64,000 nt of DNA from Yponomeuta sedellus (GCA_934045075.1 OW203751.1:3793822-3857821); one strand, 5' to 3'; shown: positions 8,739-20,049, numbered from the stretch's first letter. Translations and numbers: made by a program. The notes: generated from the letters alone by a model not told the origin.

Positions 8739-9340
8739 TCCGCTATTTGACTCTCTTTTCAAGTAAGTCTTAAACGGTAAATAACTCTTTCGTTAGACCA
8801 AAAAATATTTTAGTATATTTTTTGAGGACCTAAAAGCAACATAAAAATATATTTTAAAACTTTAAACTTTAAAACTCTAAACAGCCAAAAACGCCGTCAG
8901 CCATTTTTGTCTATGGTTTGAAGTCCAAAAAATTGTAAACAAAGTTTGACATTCAATTTTCTGCAAGTGATCTCTGAGCATAGTGAAATAACAACAACGC
9001 AACCATGATTTCATCGAATTTACATCCAAAATATAACAATTATCAATATTGCATTGTTCGAGAATGAAAAAACACGTCAATAAAGACCCCCGGGAAGTTG
9101 TGGATTCGTGTACCCAGGGAAATTAACATTCGAAAAACTTGGCTTAAACTTGCCAAAAGAGACCCCGATTCTTTATAGATTGAAACTCGGTTGTGTGAAG
9201 ATCACTTTGATGTAAGTCCTATAATAATCAATGTCCACTGGCTCTGACTAAAAGATGTTTGTTTACATACTTTAGATGCATTCAAGATGGCGGATAGCGT
9301 TTTCGCCGTTACGAATTAAACGAGGAAAAATTTTTTTTTA
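8739..9340 (+). mobile_element. Remnant of a THAP-encoding DNA transposon
   Basis: The stretch opens with a terminus (CCGCTATTTGACTCTCTTTT) that is the exact complement of the right end of an inverted copy at 14120-15026. Inside, around 9100-9215, one frame reads RVPREINIRKTWLKLAKRDP, then a stop, then ETRLCEDHFD. The spacing of VP, W and C-x2-HF matches a THAP zinc finger, as in P-element and related transposases. The frame is broken, so this is a dead copy. It begins about 5 bp inside the host intron. Confidence 0.6.
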
Positions 9341-9489
9341 CTTTGCAAATTTTGCAGCCATCCTGCATACTTACTTAGCAACATCAATATATTTCGGTTT
9401 CTTACATTAAATACTATTGGAAATATTAATTTATCGCGTAAAATTTGAATCGTGTCAAATATCGGATTGATTGGCGTTATGTTTGTGAC

Positions 9490-9960
9490 CAATAATGTCC
9501 GTACCAACCCGCACTTGGCCCCCGTGGTGGAGTATGGCCTGACCTTTCTGCGAAATGTAATGAAATGAAAAGGTTTATTCAAAGTAGCACAGAAACTGCG
9601 GCTTAATGAACGTTACAATTCAAACTAGGTGTCCATTTCAAAATCTAGATCATTTAGGAGAAAAAATGGATAAAAAAACTCCTAACCTAAAACTCCTCCG
9701 CGATGCAGGCAGAGACCCGCGCACCCGCAGTGAGGACATACAATTTTAAAAACGTATTAAGAACCTGAAAATTCTACCCATGCCGGGATTCGAACCCGCG
9801 ACCTCTGGCTATCCTTGCCAGCGCTCTTTCCAACTGAACTAATGGGCGTCTCACCGGTATCAGTGAAATTTCGAACCTCTTTACAATACTCTCTTTATTA
9901 CGTACCTATAGGCAGCGACATCTGGCTGCAGTTATTCGCATCAATTGCAGCCCCGAGTAG
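9490..9960. mobile_element. Mixed SINE B, unclassified repeat and tRNA foldback fragments
   Basis: Bases 9490-9545 and 9696-9735 are pieces of SINE family B split by the 9553-9690 repeat (same as 6197-6307). From about 9745 a tRNA foldback arm and part of its centre (GGCAGCGACATCTGGCTG) follow, in minus orientation. No gene is visible. Confidence 0.6.
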
Positions 9961-10280
9961 GTACTCGGGGCTACAAACTAGGTAGTTTGCAGGTAATTTT
10001 ATTGTATTCAACTCAGTTTTGTTCATGTCCAGTTCAATTTCCAAAATTAACAAATAGCCACTCAAATTCAGACAATGCCCGTTCGTACAGGGATAATATT
10101 GTTACGAGACAGGGTTCTAGATCTGGAGGTAAAACGCCATGCCATATGACACCTTCTTCGATCTATTCACGCAGGGTCTGATTTGCAGGTGTTCACAACA
10201 CGAAGATTCCAAATCGCAGGTCCAATCGTAGTCCAATAGAATCGCTGAGGTTGTAGGGTATCACTTGTTTCGCATGTAGG

Positions 10281-10625
10281 TTTGATATCAACCCTTGTCT
10301 GTCTCCACTGCTGGGGCACAGGTCTATTCATGCGTCGCAGGAAGTTTAAGCCATACTCCACCACGGGGGCCAAGTCCGGGTTGGTGGAGGACTGTAAGAT
10401 AGTGGCGGGCCTTACTGTCAGAAGTTATCAAGCCGCCCATAAGGCCTCTGACATAGCTTAACGGCTGCCATTACATGACAGCCGGCACCAACGGCTTAAC
10501 GTGCCTTGCGAGGAAAAAATGCCACTAACGCTAGTCACGGCACGGTCATCCATCCTGCACCTGTTGTCGCGCACGCGACTGTTGTCGCTTAACTCAATTC
10601 AACTCGGTTCCAATCATTCGGTTCG
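10281..10625 (-). mobile_element. SINE family B, reverse copy
   Basis: The reverse complement runs from GCCTAGGCGAACCGA near 10625 to GGGTTGATATCA near 10281 and matches the 367-bp family with small deletions. It ends about 50 bp before the next exon. Confidence 0.75.
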
Positions 10626-10676
10626 CCTAGGCCACATAAAATGTTCTAATAAAATAATATTTTTTTCGTTCAACAG

Positions 10677-10839
10677 GCGAAAGAGTTGTCCAACGGCCAA
10701 GATCCGTCCCCGAAGAAGGAGATAGCGCGACCTGCATCCGAGAAGAGTAAACAGGTGATGGAGATGCATCGGCGGGCGCAGAGCCTGCTGCAGACGCAGC
10801 TGCAGCAGCAGGTGCTGCTGATCCATAAGCTGGAAACTG
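10677..10839 (+). CDS. swm: RBM26/27 (swm) exon 7 of the window: start of coiled coil
   Basis: After acceptor CAACAG the exon reads in phase 0 AKELSNGQDPSPKKEIARPA, then SEKSKQVMEMHRRAQSLLQT and QLQQQVLLIHKLETG, ending at ACTG|GTGAGT (phase 1). The Gln/Leu-rich heptad-like pattern from about residue 30 onward is the start of the long coiled coil between the two RRMs of RBM26/27, whose human sequence has a comparable Q-rich helix here. Confidence 0.92.
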
Positions 10840-10886
10840 GTGAGTGACTGAACAAACAACAACTAAATTGACTTTATGCCACACCT

Positions 10887-10935
10887 GGCAATAAAGTGGC
10901 TTTTTCCGCACGCTGCGCGTACGGAAAAAGCCGCT
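10887..10935. repeat. GC-rich hairpin
   Basis: AGTGGCTTTTTCCGCACG and its inverted partner CGTACGGAAAAAGCCGCT flank a short loop. It is probably the centre or end of a foldback MITE. The rest of the intron to 11870 shows no gene; several fragments recall common interspersed repeats. Confidence 0.55.
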
Positions 10936-11884
10936 TTCTGGCCAAGTGTAGACATAAAAAGATGTACACAACACGGAAGGTAATAAAGAAAGCTCTCGAT
11001 CGCATATTTACGTCCCTCGCTTGCAGCTCGGGCCCCAAACTTCTGCGTTCTCGGTCTTTCTTTGTATTACCACTCTAGTTGTGTAATGTACTATTTTAAT
11101 ACAGTTGCTCAAAAAGTGGCGTAATGCAGGGACGTATAGCGTGCGGGATGTGGGCTATTACACACTCGTGCTTTTTTTTACCTTTACTGCACTCGTGCCT
11201 TTTCTTTCCCAACTGTCAAAATAATGTATTAAAAAGAAAAACCAACCATGAAGTTTTAACTAAAATAACATAGAAGTTTTTATGAGCTACTAATTTGTTT
11301 CAACATCAGATTTAATGATTTGATTGAATGAGTTAAGTTAGGTTTAATTTCATCTCATTAAATTTCATTTTCATTTCATATCAATAACAAAATTCTACTG
11401 AGGTCTTGGCTGTAATGGCATAGTAACCATTGCCTACCAAAATGGGTGAAGAAAAAAAAATCTCTGCTTATATTCTTTTACGGTTGGCGCCATTTTCCAA
11501 ATAATTTTATTTTAATAAATTGCTTCATTTTTCGCAACTGTATTAAAAATAGTCGTTCAGTGCACGTGCGGAACTGTCATTGCAACTTATTCCAACTGTC
11601 AACCCTCGCCTTCGGCTGCGCCTCGGCTCGGGTAGACATTTGTCGGAACTCTTTCCTTTCCGCACTTGTAATGAAATGTACTATTTAAGGCGAGAGAAGA
11701 AAAAATTCTTGCGCTTTGCTTTAAGGTTTTTGTTGGAGTAGTTTTGACAGCTGACACATGACAGACCATGGACGATGTAGGTTCGTAAAGCAAGATAAAA
11801 AATAAAGCTAGATGTTTCATTGGTTTAAACAGTGACCTATACTGAAAGATACGAATGAATCAGTAAAGGAATGAGTGAATGAAA

Positions 11885-12040
11885 ACCTAAATAGGATAAA
11901 AACCTATTTAGAGGATAAAAATTCCACCCACGCCGGGACTCGAACCCGCGACCTCTGGCTAACCGTGCCAGCGCTCTCCCGGAGTGTGGCCTATACCTTC
12001 CTCAGGGAAGAGACCCGTGCCCCTCGGTGGGGACGTAATG
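11885..12040. mobile_element. tRNA foldback arm and SINE B 3' fragment
   Basis: A minus-strand tRNA foldback arm (11888-11980) is joined to a plus-strand 3' piece of SINE family B or a relative (GGAGTGTGGCCTATACCTTC, then GGGTTGATGATGA). The next exon follows about 40 bp later. Confidence 0.65.
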
Positions 12041-12078
12041 GGTTGATGATGAAAAATAATAATAATCTGCTCACACAG

Positions 12079-12197
12079 GCAACGTGACCGGGCCTCAGAG
12101 GGCGGCGCTCCTTGAAGCGATCAACTCCGCTCAGGAGGGCATCGAGAAGCTCCGCAAGGAACTGGTCGCATACAACAAGACTCTGCTGCAGGTGCAG
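12079..12197 (+). CDS. swm: RBM26/27 (swm) exon 8 of the window: coiled coil
   Basis: After acceptor TCACACAG the exon completes a Gly codon and reads NVTGPQRAALLEAINSAQEG, then IEKLRKELVAYNKTLLQVQ, ending in phase 0 at CAG|GTGAGT. The pattern of a helix break (TGPQR) followed by LLEAINSAQEGIEKLRKEL matches the family's conserved block after the Q-rich helix (in vertebrates a KPEDR-type break and a similar helix). Confidence 0.92.
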
Positions 12198-12298
12198 GTG
12201 AGTGTTCACACGCTGCCGCTTACGCTAGACCCTGGGGGGGGGGATTTGTTTTTATGTATTTTTTCACGCCCGACTTCAGGGCACCGGCCTTCTCTCGG

Positions 12299-12383
12299 AG
12301 AGAGAGGAGAGACAGAGAGAGGAGAGACAGAGAGAAGAGAGAGAGAGGAGAGAGAGAGAAAGAGGAGAGAGGGAAAGAGAGAG
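12299..12383 (+). repeat. GA-rich simple repeat
   Basis: Imperfect runs of GAGAGA, AGACAGAGAGAGG and GAGGGAAAGAGA. Long ORFs on both strands here are low-complexity artefacts. Confidence 0.9.
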
Positions 12384-12481
12384 GCCCTGAAGTGGGACGT
12401 ATATAGCCTACATAAATAAAATAGGAAATAGACAAAAAATAATTATACTTGAAAACGACTAACTGTGACCCACCAATCGTC

Positions 12482-12725
12482 GTCAGGCTATACTAGTCCA
12501 CTGCTGGACACAGCCCTTCCCTAAAGAGCGCCACGTTGTGCTGTCATAGGGGATAATGCCCATAGTCCCCACGCTGGGCACGCGGCTTGGGGATCGCAGT
12601 TCGGTGGAATTGTACTGCAGGGGGCGCTGCTGCCCACCCCCCGGTTTGTGTCCCTTAGTCGCCTTTTACGATACCCGCGGGAAGAATTTGGGTTGGTGCT
12701 ATTCTCTAGGCCGACACCACACTGA
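12482..12725 (+). mobile_element. Interspersed repeat family G (LINE 3'-end derived)
   Basis: It starts CGTCAGGCTATACTAGTCCA and TGCTGGACA, followed by a conserved body with GGGCGCTGCTGCCCACCCCC and GTCGCCTTTTACGA, ending near CGACACCAC. Copies are at 20405-20650 (nearly full) and 19615-19715 (part). The first bases resemble the complement of the RTE-like 3' end at 5304-5655, suggesting use of the same retrotransposition machinery. Confidence 0.7.
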
Positions 12726-12948
12726 CCGACCAATGGTGTTTTAAAATTAATTGTTCACAAATTTCAAGCCAGCCTGAGATAGTGATAGTGTTATTATGGG
12801 TGTATGTCCAGCAGTAAAGAAGTATGAGCTGATTGATTGATTTATAATCTCAAGTATAAATTTCCACGGGCTTACAACGGGAATAAACTATGTTTTCCAT
12901 TGATTTATTGATAGGTAAATATGTTGGTTTTTTTTTTTTCAAGCGTTT

Positions 12949-13183
12949 CCGTGCTCTTCGAGGCACGTTAAGCCGTTGTTGCTGGCTGTCATGTAATGGC
13001 AGTCTTTAAGCCATGTCAGAGGCCTCATGGGCGGCTTGATAACTTCTGACAGTAAGGCCCGCCACTGTCTTACAATCCTCCACCAACCCGGACTCGGCCC
13101 CCGTGGTGGAGTATGCCCTAACCTTCCTGCGATGCAGGAAGAGACCCGTGCCCCAGCAGTGGGGACGTACAAACGATTGATGT
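12949..13183 (+). mobile_element. SINE family B, 5'-truncated
   Basis: It starts within the family at GCGTTTCCGTGCTCTTCGAG and runs to GGGGACGTACAAACGATTGA. It is preceded by a T run. Only the last two-thirds of the element is present. Confidence 0.75.
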
Positions 13184-13403
13184 CATACATCTTCTTAAAT
13201 TGCTTAACATTGAAGTATTGTAGCTAGTTAATTAACTATTAGTGGTTAGTTTACTGTTTTAGCCTTCTTAACATACTCCCCGTACGACATCTTAGGGAGA
13301 AGGCAGGGGCTGAAAACCAGCTGTGGCTAACTCGGGTCAGCACCAGCTGAGCCACTACCTTTTGCCTTATTTTACAATACCACAACCTAGGTTTAAGTCT
13401 TAT

Positions 13404-13506
13404 TTCGGGGCTTAATCGCTTAGTCTTCTCGTGACCACGATGACTGTAACGTCGTCGAAACGTCGAGGTAAAATGGCAAAAAATTACTACGCGATTAAGC
13501 CCCGAA
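13404..13506. mobile_element. Small hairpin MITE, 103 bp
   Basis: TTCGGGGCTTAATCGC at the left and GCGATTAAGCCCCGAA at the right are perfect inverted repeats of 16 bp. The centre carries a second short inverted motif, GTAACGTCGTCGAAACGTCG. There is no coding capacity. The remaining sequence from 13510 to 14110 shows no clear feature. Confidence 0.65.
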
Positions 13507-14119
13507 AATATTCTATGTGTACAAGTCGCTAAAATATGTTAATAGTGTTATTTCGTTTTAAGTTGCTTTATGATGAGGCAATAAATGTATTTTTTATGTC
13601 TTTATCTTATCTTTAATGAGTGTACGAACGCCTCGCAGGATGAGAGCGCCGCCCGCTTGAACCGCCTTCGCCTCTCTCAGGTATTCAGGAGGCTTAGCCG
13701 GGCCAGACCATTGACGATTCATGCTTAGACACATGCTTAAAAAAATATTCCCATAAACGTGTACAGTGCTACACAAGAAAAAAGTCTCGCGGATGTACCT
13801 ACGCAGATAAACAAATTTTGGATGTGGGGCAAGTTGATCAACCAATCCGATAGTTTCATTTTATGGCAGGCCGCGCGCCTTTGTTGCTATTGGTTGAATC
13901 AACGTCATCGATGCAGGTGACTATTAGTTTGGCAATATTAGCGTGAGCGAAATAGGTGGCGCTACTGCGGCAATCAATTCTGCACCTTAACCCTATCGGT
14001 TAAAGATCATGTTGAATGTACTTATAGCTTCGGGTACTTTCGTTACACTTCTTCCTAGTCTGCGCGAACGTAGATTCCCGAAAGGACTTTTATTTAACGC
14101 AAGAAACTGAAATATATAG

Positions 14120-15026
14120 ACTTTTCTAAGGAAGTATGAAGGATGGCTGCAAAATTTGCAAATTAAAAAAATATTTTCCGCTTTTAATTCGGAACGGTGA
14201 AAACGCTATCCGCCATGTTGAAAGCATCTTTGGTTTGTAAACATACATCTGTCAGCCAGAGCCAGTAGACATTGATTATTATATGTAGGACTTACACCAA
14301 AGTGATCTTCACATAAATACACCCGAGTTTCAGTCGATTAAGTATCGCAGTCTTTTTTGGCAAGTTTGGGCCAATATTTTCGTTTGTTTATTTCACTGGG
14401 TACACGAATCCACAACTTCCCGGGGGTCTTTATTGACATGCATTCTCGAACAATGCAATAATGATAATGAGCGCTTTTCAGAGGGACTTAAAAAATTAAG
14501 TTGTACCACTTTTAATCAATAGATGGCGGTTGCCCTATCTAAATGAAGGAGGCTAACTGACCAGAAACTGAAGAAAACTGTCTGCATAGCTGATAGTATG
14601 CAGCAAGGTATCATTGGTTACTGGTCTTCTTTCTACTCTATGATTCTGTCACTCCTATATAATCTGTGTCAATAACCTCCGTTCTCAGACAGAGTTAGGC
14701 ACGGCGCCATCTAGTTGCTTTTGGGGAACCCAACTGACAGCAGCCGAGCTGAAAAGCCCTCATTGCTATATTTTGCATGTAAACGCGATGAAATCATGGT
14801 TGCATTGTTGTTATTTCACGCTTACAAATCACTCACAGAGGTTAAATGTCAAACTTTGTTTACAAGTTTTCAGTCTTCAAACCGTAGACAAAAATGGCTA
14901 ACCGCGTTTTCTATATATTTCCTTGTTGGTTTTAGGTCCACAAAATTGTTTTAGAATATTATTTGGGCTAGTGGAAGAGAAATTTACCATTTAAGACTTA
15001 CTTGAAAAGAGAGTCAAATAGCGGAT
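14120..15026 (-). mobile_element. Second THAP-transposon remnant, inverted relative to the first
   Basis: The right end (AAGACTTACTTGAAAAGAGA then GTCAAATAGCGGA) is the complement of the start of the 8739 copy. Shared blocks follow in the same order on the minus strand: the AAATGGCTAACCGCG region, TTTTGGCAAGTTTGGGC and GATGGCTGCAAAATTTGCAA. The central part (14440-14760) is extra relative to the first copy. The coding frame is broken. Confidence 0.55.
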
Positions 15027-15311
15027 TCAAACTAGGTGTCCATTTCAAAATCTAAATTATTTTGGAGAAAAACATGGACAAAAAAACTCCTGTCCCATAG
15101 AAAAATTGAAAAACCGCGGGGCACAGCCAGTCTACAGTTTGTTAGCTTTTAGAATATACCTCGGCTACTATCGGATAGAACTGCAATAAGTTATTATTAG
15201 GTGAGGTTTATTTTGTACTGTTATTTATAACTTTAAATCTTCTTCAGGCTTTATAAGTTCACTGTTCTCCACTAATCCGGTCTTGGCCGCTGTGGTGGAG
15301 TATGGCCTATA

Positions 15312-15568
15312 CAGTCTATTTATTCTTACTTGTACAATGTAGTAAACAAGATTCTAACCTTAAAATTGAGATTAGATGCCTAAACTAGACATTTTCTCGC
15401 AAATTAATGAACTATCACGAACTATATTTATAAAATTGGCAGCGTGTTATCTCAAAGAGAGTTCAAAGTTAATTCATTTATGGAAATATGGCAGTTTCGG
15501 ACTAAAAAGTTACAGTTTAAGGGTAGAATCTAGTTTACTAAATTGGACAAGTAAGAATAAATAGACTG
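15312..15568. mobile_element. TA-target MITE, 257 bp, nested in a SINE B relative
   Basis: The 5' end CAGTCTATTTATTCTTACTT and its exact complement at the right are at least 20-bp perfect inverted repeats starting CAGT, flanked by TA on both sides (15310-15311 and 15569-15570). It interrupts a SINE B-like sequence whose halves lie at about 15260-15309 and 15571-15620. The short ORF inside has no similarity I recognise. Confidence 0.85.
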
Positions 15569-15624
15569 TACCTTCCTTAGGAAAGAAACCCGTGCCTATC
15601 GGTGGGGACATAACGGCTTGATAA

Positions 15625-16820
15625 AGATGATAATATTGTACACTTTATTCCGTTACCCTGCCCGAAAAACTAAGTAGGTTGAATAATTTGAATACGTTTG
15701 AAAAATTCTGAAGAATCGTCAATGGTTTGTTCACGCGCTGGCCTCGGGACGCGTTGCGCGTACGCATGTTGTGACGTCGTTCGGTTTTGTACACAGACTA
15801 TTACTCGTAGCAGGTAGCATTTGCATCACAGACATTTTGTTTTACCTGCAATGATTGAGAATGGAGTTCGCGCGAAGTATTTCGATATGCATGACTGTTT
15901 TCCTACATCTTAATACTTTTCTTAGTAATATTGTCGATTTTGTGTCTATTAAAATGTCTCTCTCCGACTCTCGAAGGGTTTCTGGAAGAAATCTCCTTCC
16001 GAGATAAGTTCGCGATTGTACGTGTTATTTCTTATGTAATGTCCTGTTAGATGGTTAGTGTGGACTGAAGCATACTAATAAAATTAATCTATTTGGTATT
16101 CGGAATTAAAAAATGCAATTTGATAAGTCAATAAAAAAAATATTATTTGCAAAATTTTTTTTTCGAGGCATTGTGACAATTCGACAGTAAATTAGAAAAG
16201 GCCATTGCTGATATAGTTGATTGATAAGTCACATGATGTCGATTTTACAGCGTTTAAAGTCGCGCGGCCAGTGAAAATATTAGTAAAAAAGTTTCAACGA
16301 AAAGAACCTAAGAGGTAAAAGAAACCTTTACCCGAAAAGCGATGTCGATATCGAAACAAAACAAAATTTTGCCATTCATACGATTTTTTTTTATTTCTAT
16401 TGGAAATTATCATTGCTTAAAAGCCTTAAGAAAAAACACTATTCAGAACTTATGAAGTTGTTAATTACTCAAGCTCAGAACAATTAACTTTTAATTTTAT
16501 ATAATTATCTGCTTGTCACCTATTGTACTCACTTAATAAATAAATAAAATAAATAAACTTTTTATTCTCGCCTTGATACAACACAGATATCTAAGCATGC
16601 GTATACGCACTGTCGTCCATTTTGTTTTGTTTTTTTCACGTTCCGCTCATACTCATTTTTGGTGGTAAACTGTATGTGTTTCGCATTAGTGTGTGATTGT
16701 TGGTATCCATAAAATCATAACTCATCCTAGATAGTACTAGATATTTGTTATACATATACACTGGCACTTTTGTGGATTTTCATTGACAGAAAAAAGTCAA
16801 CAAGGGCATTAAAAATAATT
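15625..16820. other. Intron sequence without recognised feature
   Basis: This A/T-rich stretch has no open frame of note, no clear inverted repeats and no match to the repeat families named elsewhere in this window. Short ORFs do not look coding. Confidence 0.5.
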
Positions 16821-16823
16821 ATA

Positions 16824-17002
16824 CACGGTGTCCCACTCGAGCTGTAGTCCAGAGCAGCCCCTAGTCAAATCACTTCCATGTATGTTTCGCGATTTTTGTA
16901 GTTTTGGAGTTATATATTTTTTTTGTATCTTTTGTGGCGGTGATTTCCTAGGGATGCCCTATCTCCGGACTTCCGTTAGACGTTATTTTTTGGGACACCC
17001 TG
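16824..17002. mobile_element. TA-target MITE, 179 bp
   Basis: The 12-bp termini CACGGTGTCCCA and TGGGACACCCTG are inverted with one mismatch and flanked by TA (16822-16823 and 17003-17004). A related terminus appears at about 40926 (CAGGGTGTGGGAAATGTC). Confidence 0.75.
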
Positions 17003-17123
17003 TATGTTTGATGGGTGTTATAGGCACATATTAACCTAAACTAACTTCCCTGAACAATCTTGACCCAAAAGAGAATTTTAGTTGTTACGATTTTTCGAAT
17101 GAACAATTTTTTTTAATCATTTA

Positions 17124-17266
17124 CCCCCTTATTCGTAACATAATAGTCTGCTAACTTAAAGCATTGCTGATTCTCTCTCTGTCTTTTTCTATTGACCTAA
17201 GTCAAAATGAAAAAGAACACTGTTTAGCAGCTGTTTTAAGTTAGCGGACCATTATGAATAAGGGGG
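17124..17266. mobile_element. Short MITE, 143 bp
   Basis: CCCCCTTATTCGTAACATAA and GTCTGCTAACTTAAA on the left are matched, imperfectly, by the complement of TTTTAAGTTAGCGGACCATT and ATGAATAAGGGGG on the right. No target duplication is certain. Confidence 0.7.
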
Positions 17267-17520
17267 TTGATGTGTTGCACTTATATTTAAATTACAACAA
17301 TAATTTTAATGTGTTTGAATAACCACAGTAAGATTAATGCCTATAATAGCCTTAAAAATCCACTAAAACGTCTCGCGTAGAGGTAGTAATTAGTAGAACT
17401 GGTTAGTTGTAGCTAAATCGTTATCACTGTATAAATTTGTAAATGCATTAAAATATTAGTCCACATTATTAAAATTAATAAACCACAGTGTATTGGTAAA
17501 GAGCCATAGTTCGTTATAGT

Positions 17521-17960
17521 TATCAACCCCTGTATGTCCCCACTGCTGGGGCACTGGTCTCTTCCTGCACCGCAGGAAGGTTAGGCCATACTCCACCACG
17601 GGGGCCAAGTCCGGGTTGGTGGAGGTTTGTTAGACAGTGGCGGGTCTTACTGTCAGAAGTTATCAATCTCTGACATGGCTTAACGACTGCCATAACATGA
17701 CAGCCGGCACCAACGGCTGCCGTGACAGGAGCCATGTTTGGTGATATCAGATAACCCTACCCCCGTACGGTGTACCGGATATTTAACCTAATAACAACAG
17801 TAATAGGGAGGCTTGAAAACTTCTCACACTAAGACCAGCCACTTACTAGTCTTGCAAGCCTCCACCAATCCGGACTTGGCCCCCGTGGTTGAGTATGGCC
17901 TATACTTTTTTCAGGGAAGAGACCCGGGCCCCTCGGTGGGGACATAATGGGTTGATGATG
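17521..17960. mobile_element. Two SINE B family fragments in opposite orientation
   Basis: Bases 17521-17736 are the reverse complement of the 3' part of family B. Bases 17800-17960 are a more diverged plus-strand relative ending GACATAATGGGTTGATGATG. The ORF across the first is part of the repeat. Confidence 0.7.
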
Positions 17961-18010
17961 AATAACAATAACAACTTCCACACAAAACAACCACTTGTCC
18001 TGGTCCCAAT

Positions 18011-18175
18011 CTAGGATACCCTGTGCTACGGTTACCAGGCAAGGACGTCACAAACATGACAAAACGCCCAGACTGACGCCATTTGTGCTAATGAGATACT
18101 ACTTCCAGTGGAAATCGAACACATGACCTCTGTTTTGATAGTCAAGCTTGTTAACCGCTAGGTCAACTCAGAAAC
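18011..18175 (-). mobile_element. Degenerate SINE family E, reverse
   Basis: Read on the minus strand it has a tRNA-like head (GACCTAGCGGTTAACAAG), a diverged B box and a 3' part with GGATACCCTGTGCTACGG in complement, as in the copies at 42690-42873 and 23503-23637. Confidence 0.5.
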
Positions 18176-18202
18176 GTCCTGTATATATAAAACCAGTAAA
18201 GG

Positions 18203-18835
18203 CGATTAACACGCGACCCGATGAAACGCGACGCGTGTTGAGTCGAATCAAATTGTACTATTTTCTATGACTAGAATCACACTACGAACATCCAGAAGCG
18301 ATCGTGGCCTAGGTAAACCGAGTGTTTGGAATCAATCACTTGGTTAAGCAACAACAGGCGCGATCAGGTACAGGACGGGTAAGCGTCCCGTGACTACCGC
18401 TAGTGGCATTTTACCGAGCGCTTCCGTGCTTCGCAAGGCACTTTAAGCCGTTGGTGCCAGCTGTAATATAATGGCAGTCGTTAAGCCATGTCAGAGGCCT
18501 TACGGGCGGGTTGATAACTTCTGACACTAAGGCCCGCCACTTTCTTACAATCCTCCACCAACCCGGACTTGGCCCCCGTGATGGAGTATGGCCTAACCTT
18601 CCTGCGATGCAGGAAGAGATCCGTGCCCCAGCAGTGGGGACATACAAGGGTTGATAACGATGAACATCCAACGCGACTCCATGCGCACGGTAAAGCTGGA
18701 AACACATTATTAAAACGCGATGTACAGCGTGCAATTCCCGTGCGCATGGGGTCGCGTCGGATGTTCATAGTGTGATTCTAGTCATAGAAAATAGTACAAT
18801 TTGATTCGACTCGACACGCGTCGCGTTTCGTCCGG
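18203..18835. mobile_element. Palindromic MITE split by a SINE
   Basis: The outer arms (GTTGAGTCGAATCAAATTGT, TTTTCTATGACTAGAATCAC and their complements at 18765-18832) are inverted repeats of about 80-90 bp. Inner parts TGCGCACG and CGTGCGCATG also pair. A full SINE family B (18295-18661) interrupts the left inner region. There is no coding capacity. Confidence 0.75.
18295..18661 (+). mobile_element. Complete SINE family B, 367 bp, with 9-bp target duplication
   Basis: It starts GAAGCGATCGTGGCCTAG and ends GGGTTGATAACGAT. GAACATCCA flanks it on both sides (18286-18294 and 18662-18670). This copy and 1286-1652 fix the family boundaries. It inserted into the palindromic MITE and is therefore younger than it. 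Confidence 0.9.
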
Positions 18836-19448
18836 TGGCGTGGCGTTTTAATAATGTGTTTCCGTCTTAAGTGGTTCAAAGTACTGTTAAGTAAACTAAC
18901 ATTATTTGGCACAAGTCATACAAGTCATGTAGTATAGGGCTAACAAGATCTGTGTAATATGTCGATGAATATTTATTTATTGTTTTTATTTAAGGGCCCT
19001 CGTGCCCTCACAACACTACCAATGCACGCGATGGAATAAATCATATCTCTTGGCGTCAATTCAATTCAATTTATTTCAACGTAAAGTATTAACATTCTGT
19101 TTGCTGCCTCTTGTTGCTTGCTGAATCAAAGTACAATGCAACCTGAAAACAAGCCGCTGCCTTTGGGCCGTAGTGTAGTGGAGAAAAAGGCAGCGGGGAA
19201 AATACTCCACTTTTACCATCTTTTCTAAAGTAATCTTAAATCTAATACGTCAAGTTGCCACACCTATACGTATGATAAGATTCCATGATTTCCTTCAAAT
19301 GAGTCGGGTAAACATAATAATTGCTGCGGCCAGACACGCGAATAGCACTCGCGTAAATGCAATATCCATCAAGTCATTTGTCTATAACACCTGTCTAAAA
19401 CGCATTGTACATACCTGCCTTGTCACCCACGCCGCTGCTTGTCCGCAG

Positions 19449-19526
19449 GCCAAGAAGCCGAAGACCAGGGAGGAGGCGCAGAAGGAGATCCTCGACGCTG
19501 AACTGGACATGTTCACCAAGCAACAG
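19449..19526 (+). CDS. swm: RBM26/27 (swm) exon 9 of the window: coiled coil
   Basis: After acceptor GTCCGCAG the exon reads in phase 0 AKKPKTREEAQKEILDAELD then MFTKQQ, ending at CAG|GTTAGC. The EAQKEILDAELD motif matches the conserved block of RBM26/27 (vertebrate proteins have a closely similar AQKELLDAELD-type sequence). A SINE begins about 46 bp after the donor. Confidence 0.94.
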
Positions 19527-19572
19527 GTTAGCGACGCCGGCCGCGCACTTTTGGAATTCCATAAATACTTCT

Positions 19573-20046
19573 AGTGAAGCGCTCGTGGCCTAGTCGAACC
19601 GAGTCGTCGTCGTCAGGCTATACTAGTCCACTGCTGGACATAGCCATCCCCTAAAGAGCGCCACGTTGTGCTATCACGCTGGGCATGCGGGTTGGGGATC
19701 GCAGTTCGGATCGAGTGATTGGAATCAATCACTTGAGTTAAGCGACAACAGGCGCGTCCGTGGCCATGGGTGACGGTCCCGTGACTACCGCTAGTGGCGT
19801 TTTTTTGAGCGCTTCCGTGTTTTGCTAGGCACGTGAAGCTATTCGTGCCGGCTGTCATGTAATAGCAATGGTTAAGCCATGTCAGAGGCCTCATGGGCGG
19901 CTTGATAACTTCTGACAGTCAGACCCTCCACTGTCTTACAATCCTCCACCAACCCGGACTTGGCCCCCGTGGTGGAGTATGGTCTAACCTTCCTGCCATG
20001 CAGGAAGAGACCCGTGCCCGTGTGGGGACATACAAGGGTTGATATA
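19573..20046 (+). mobile_element. SINE family B with a nested family G fragment
   Basis: The element opens GAAGCGCTCGTGGCCTAG, is interrupted at about 19610-19712 by part of family G (GGCTATACTAGTCCACTGCT to GGGGATCGCAGTTCGG), resumes at GAGTGATTGGAATCAATCAC and ends GGGTTGATATATC. Confidence 0.75.
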
Positions 20047-20049
20047 TCA

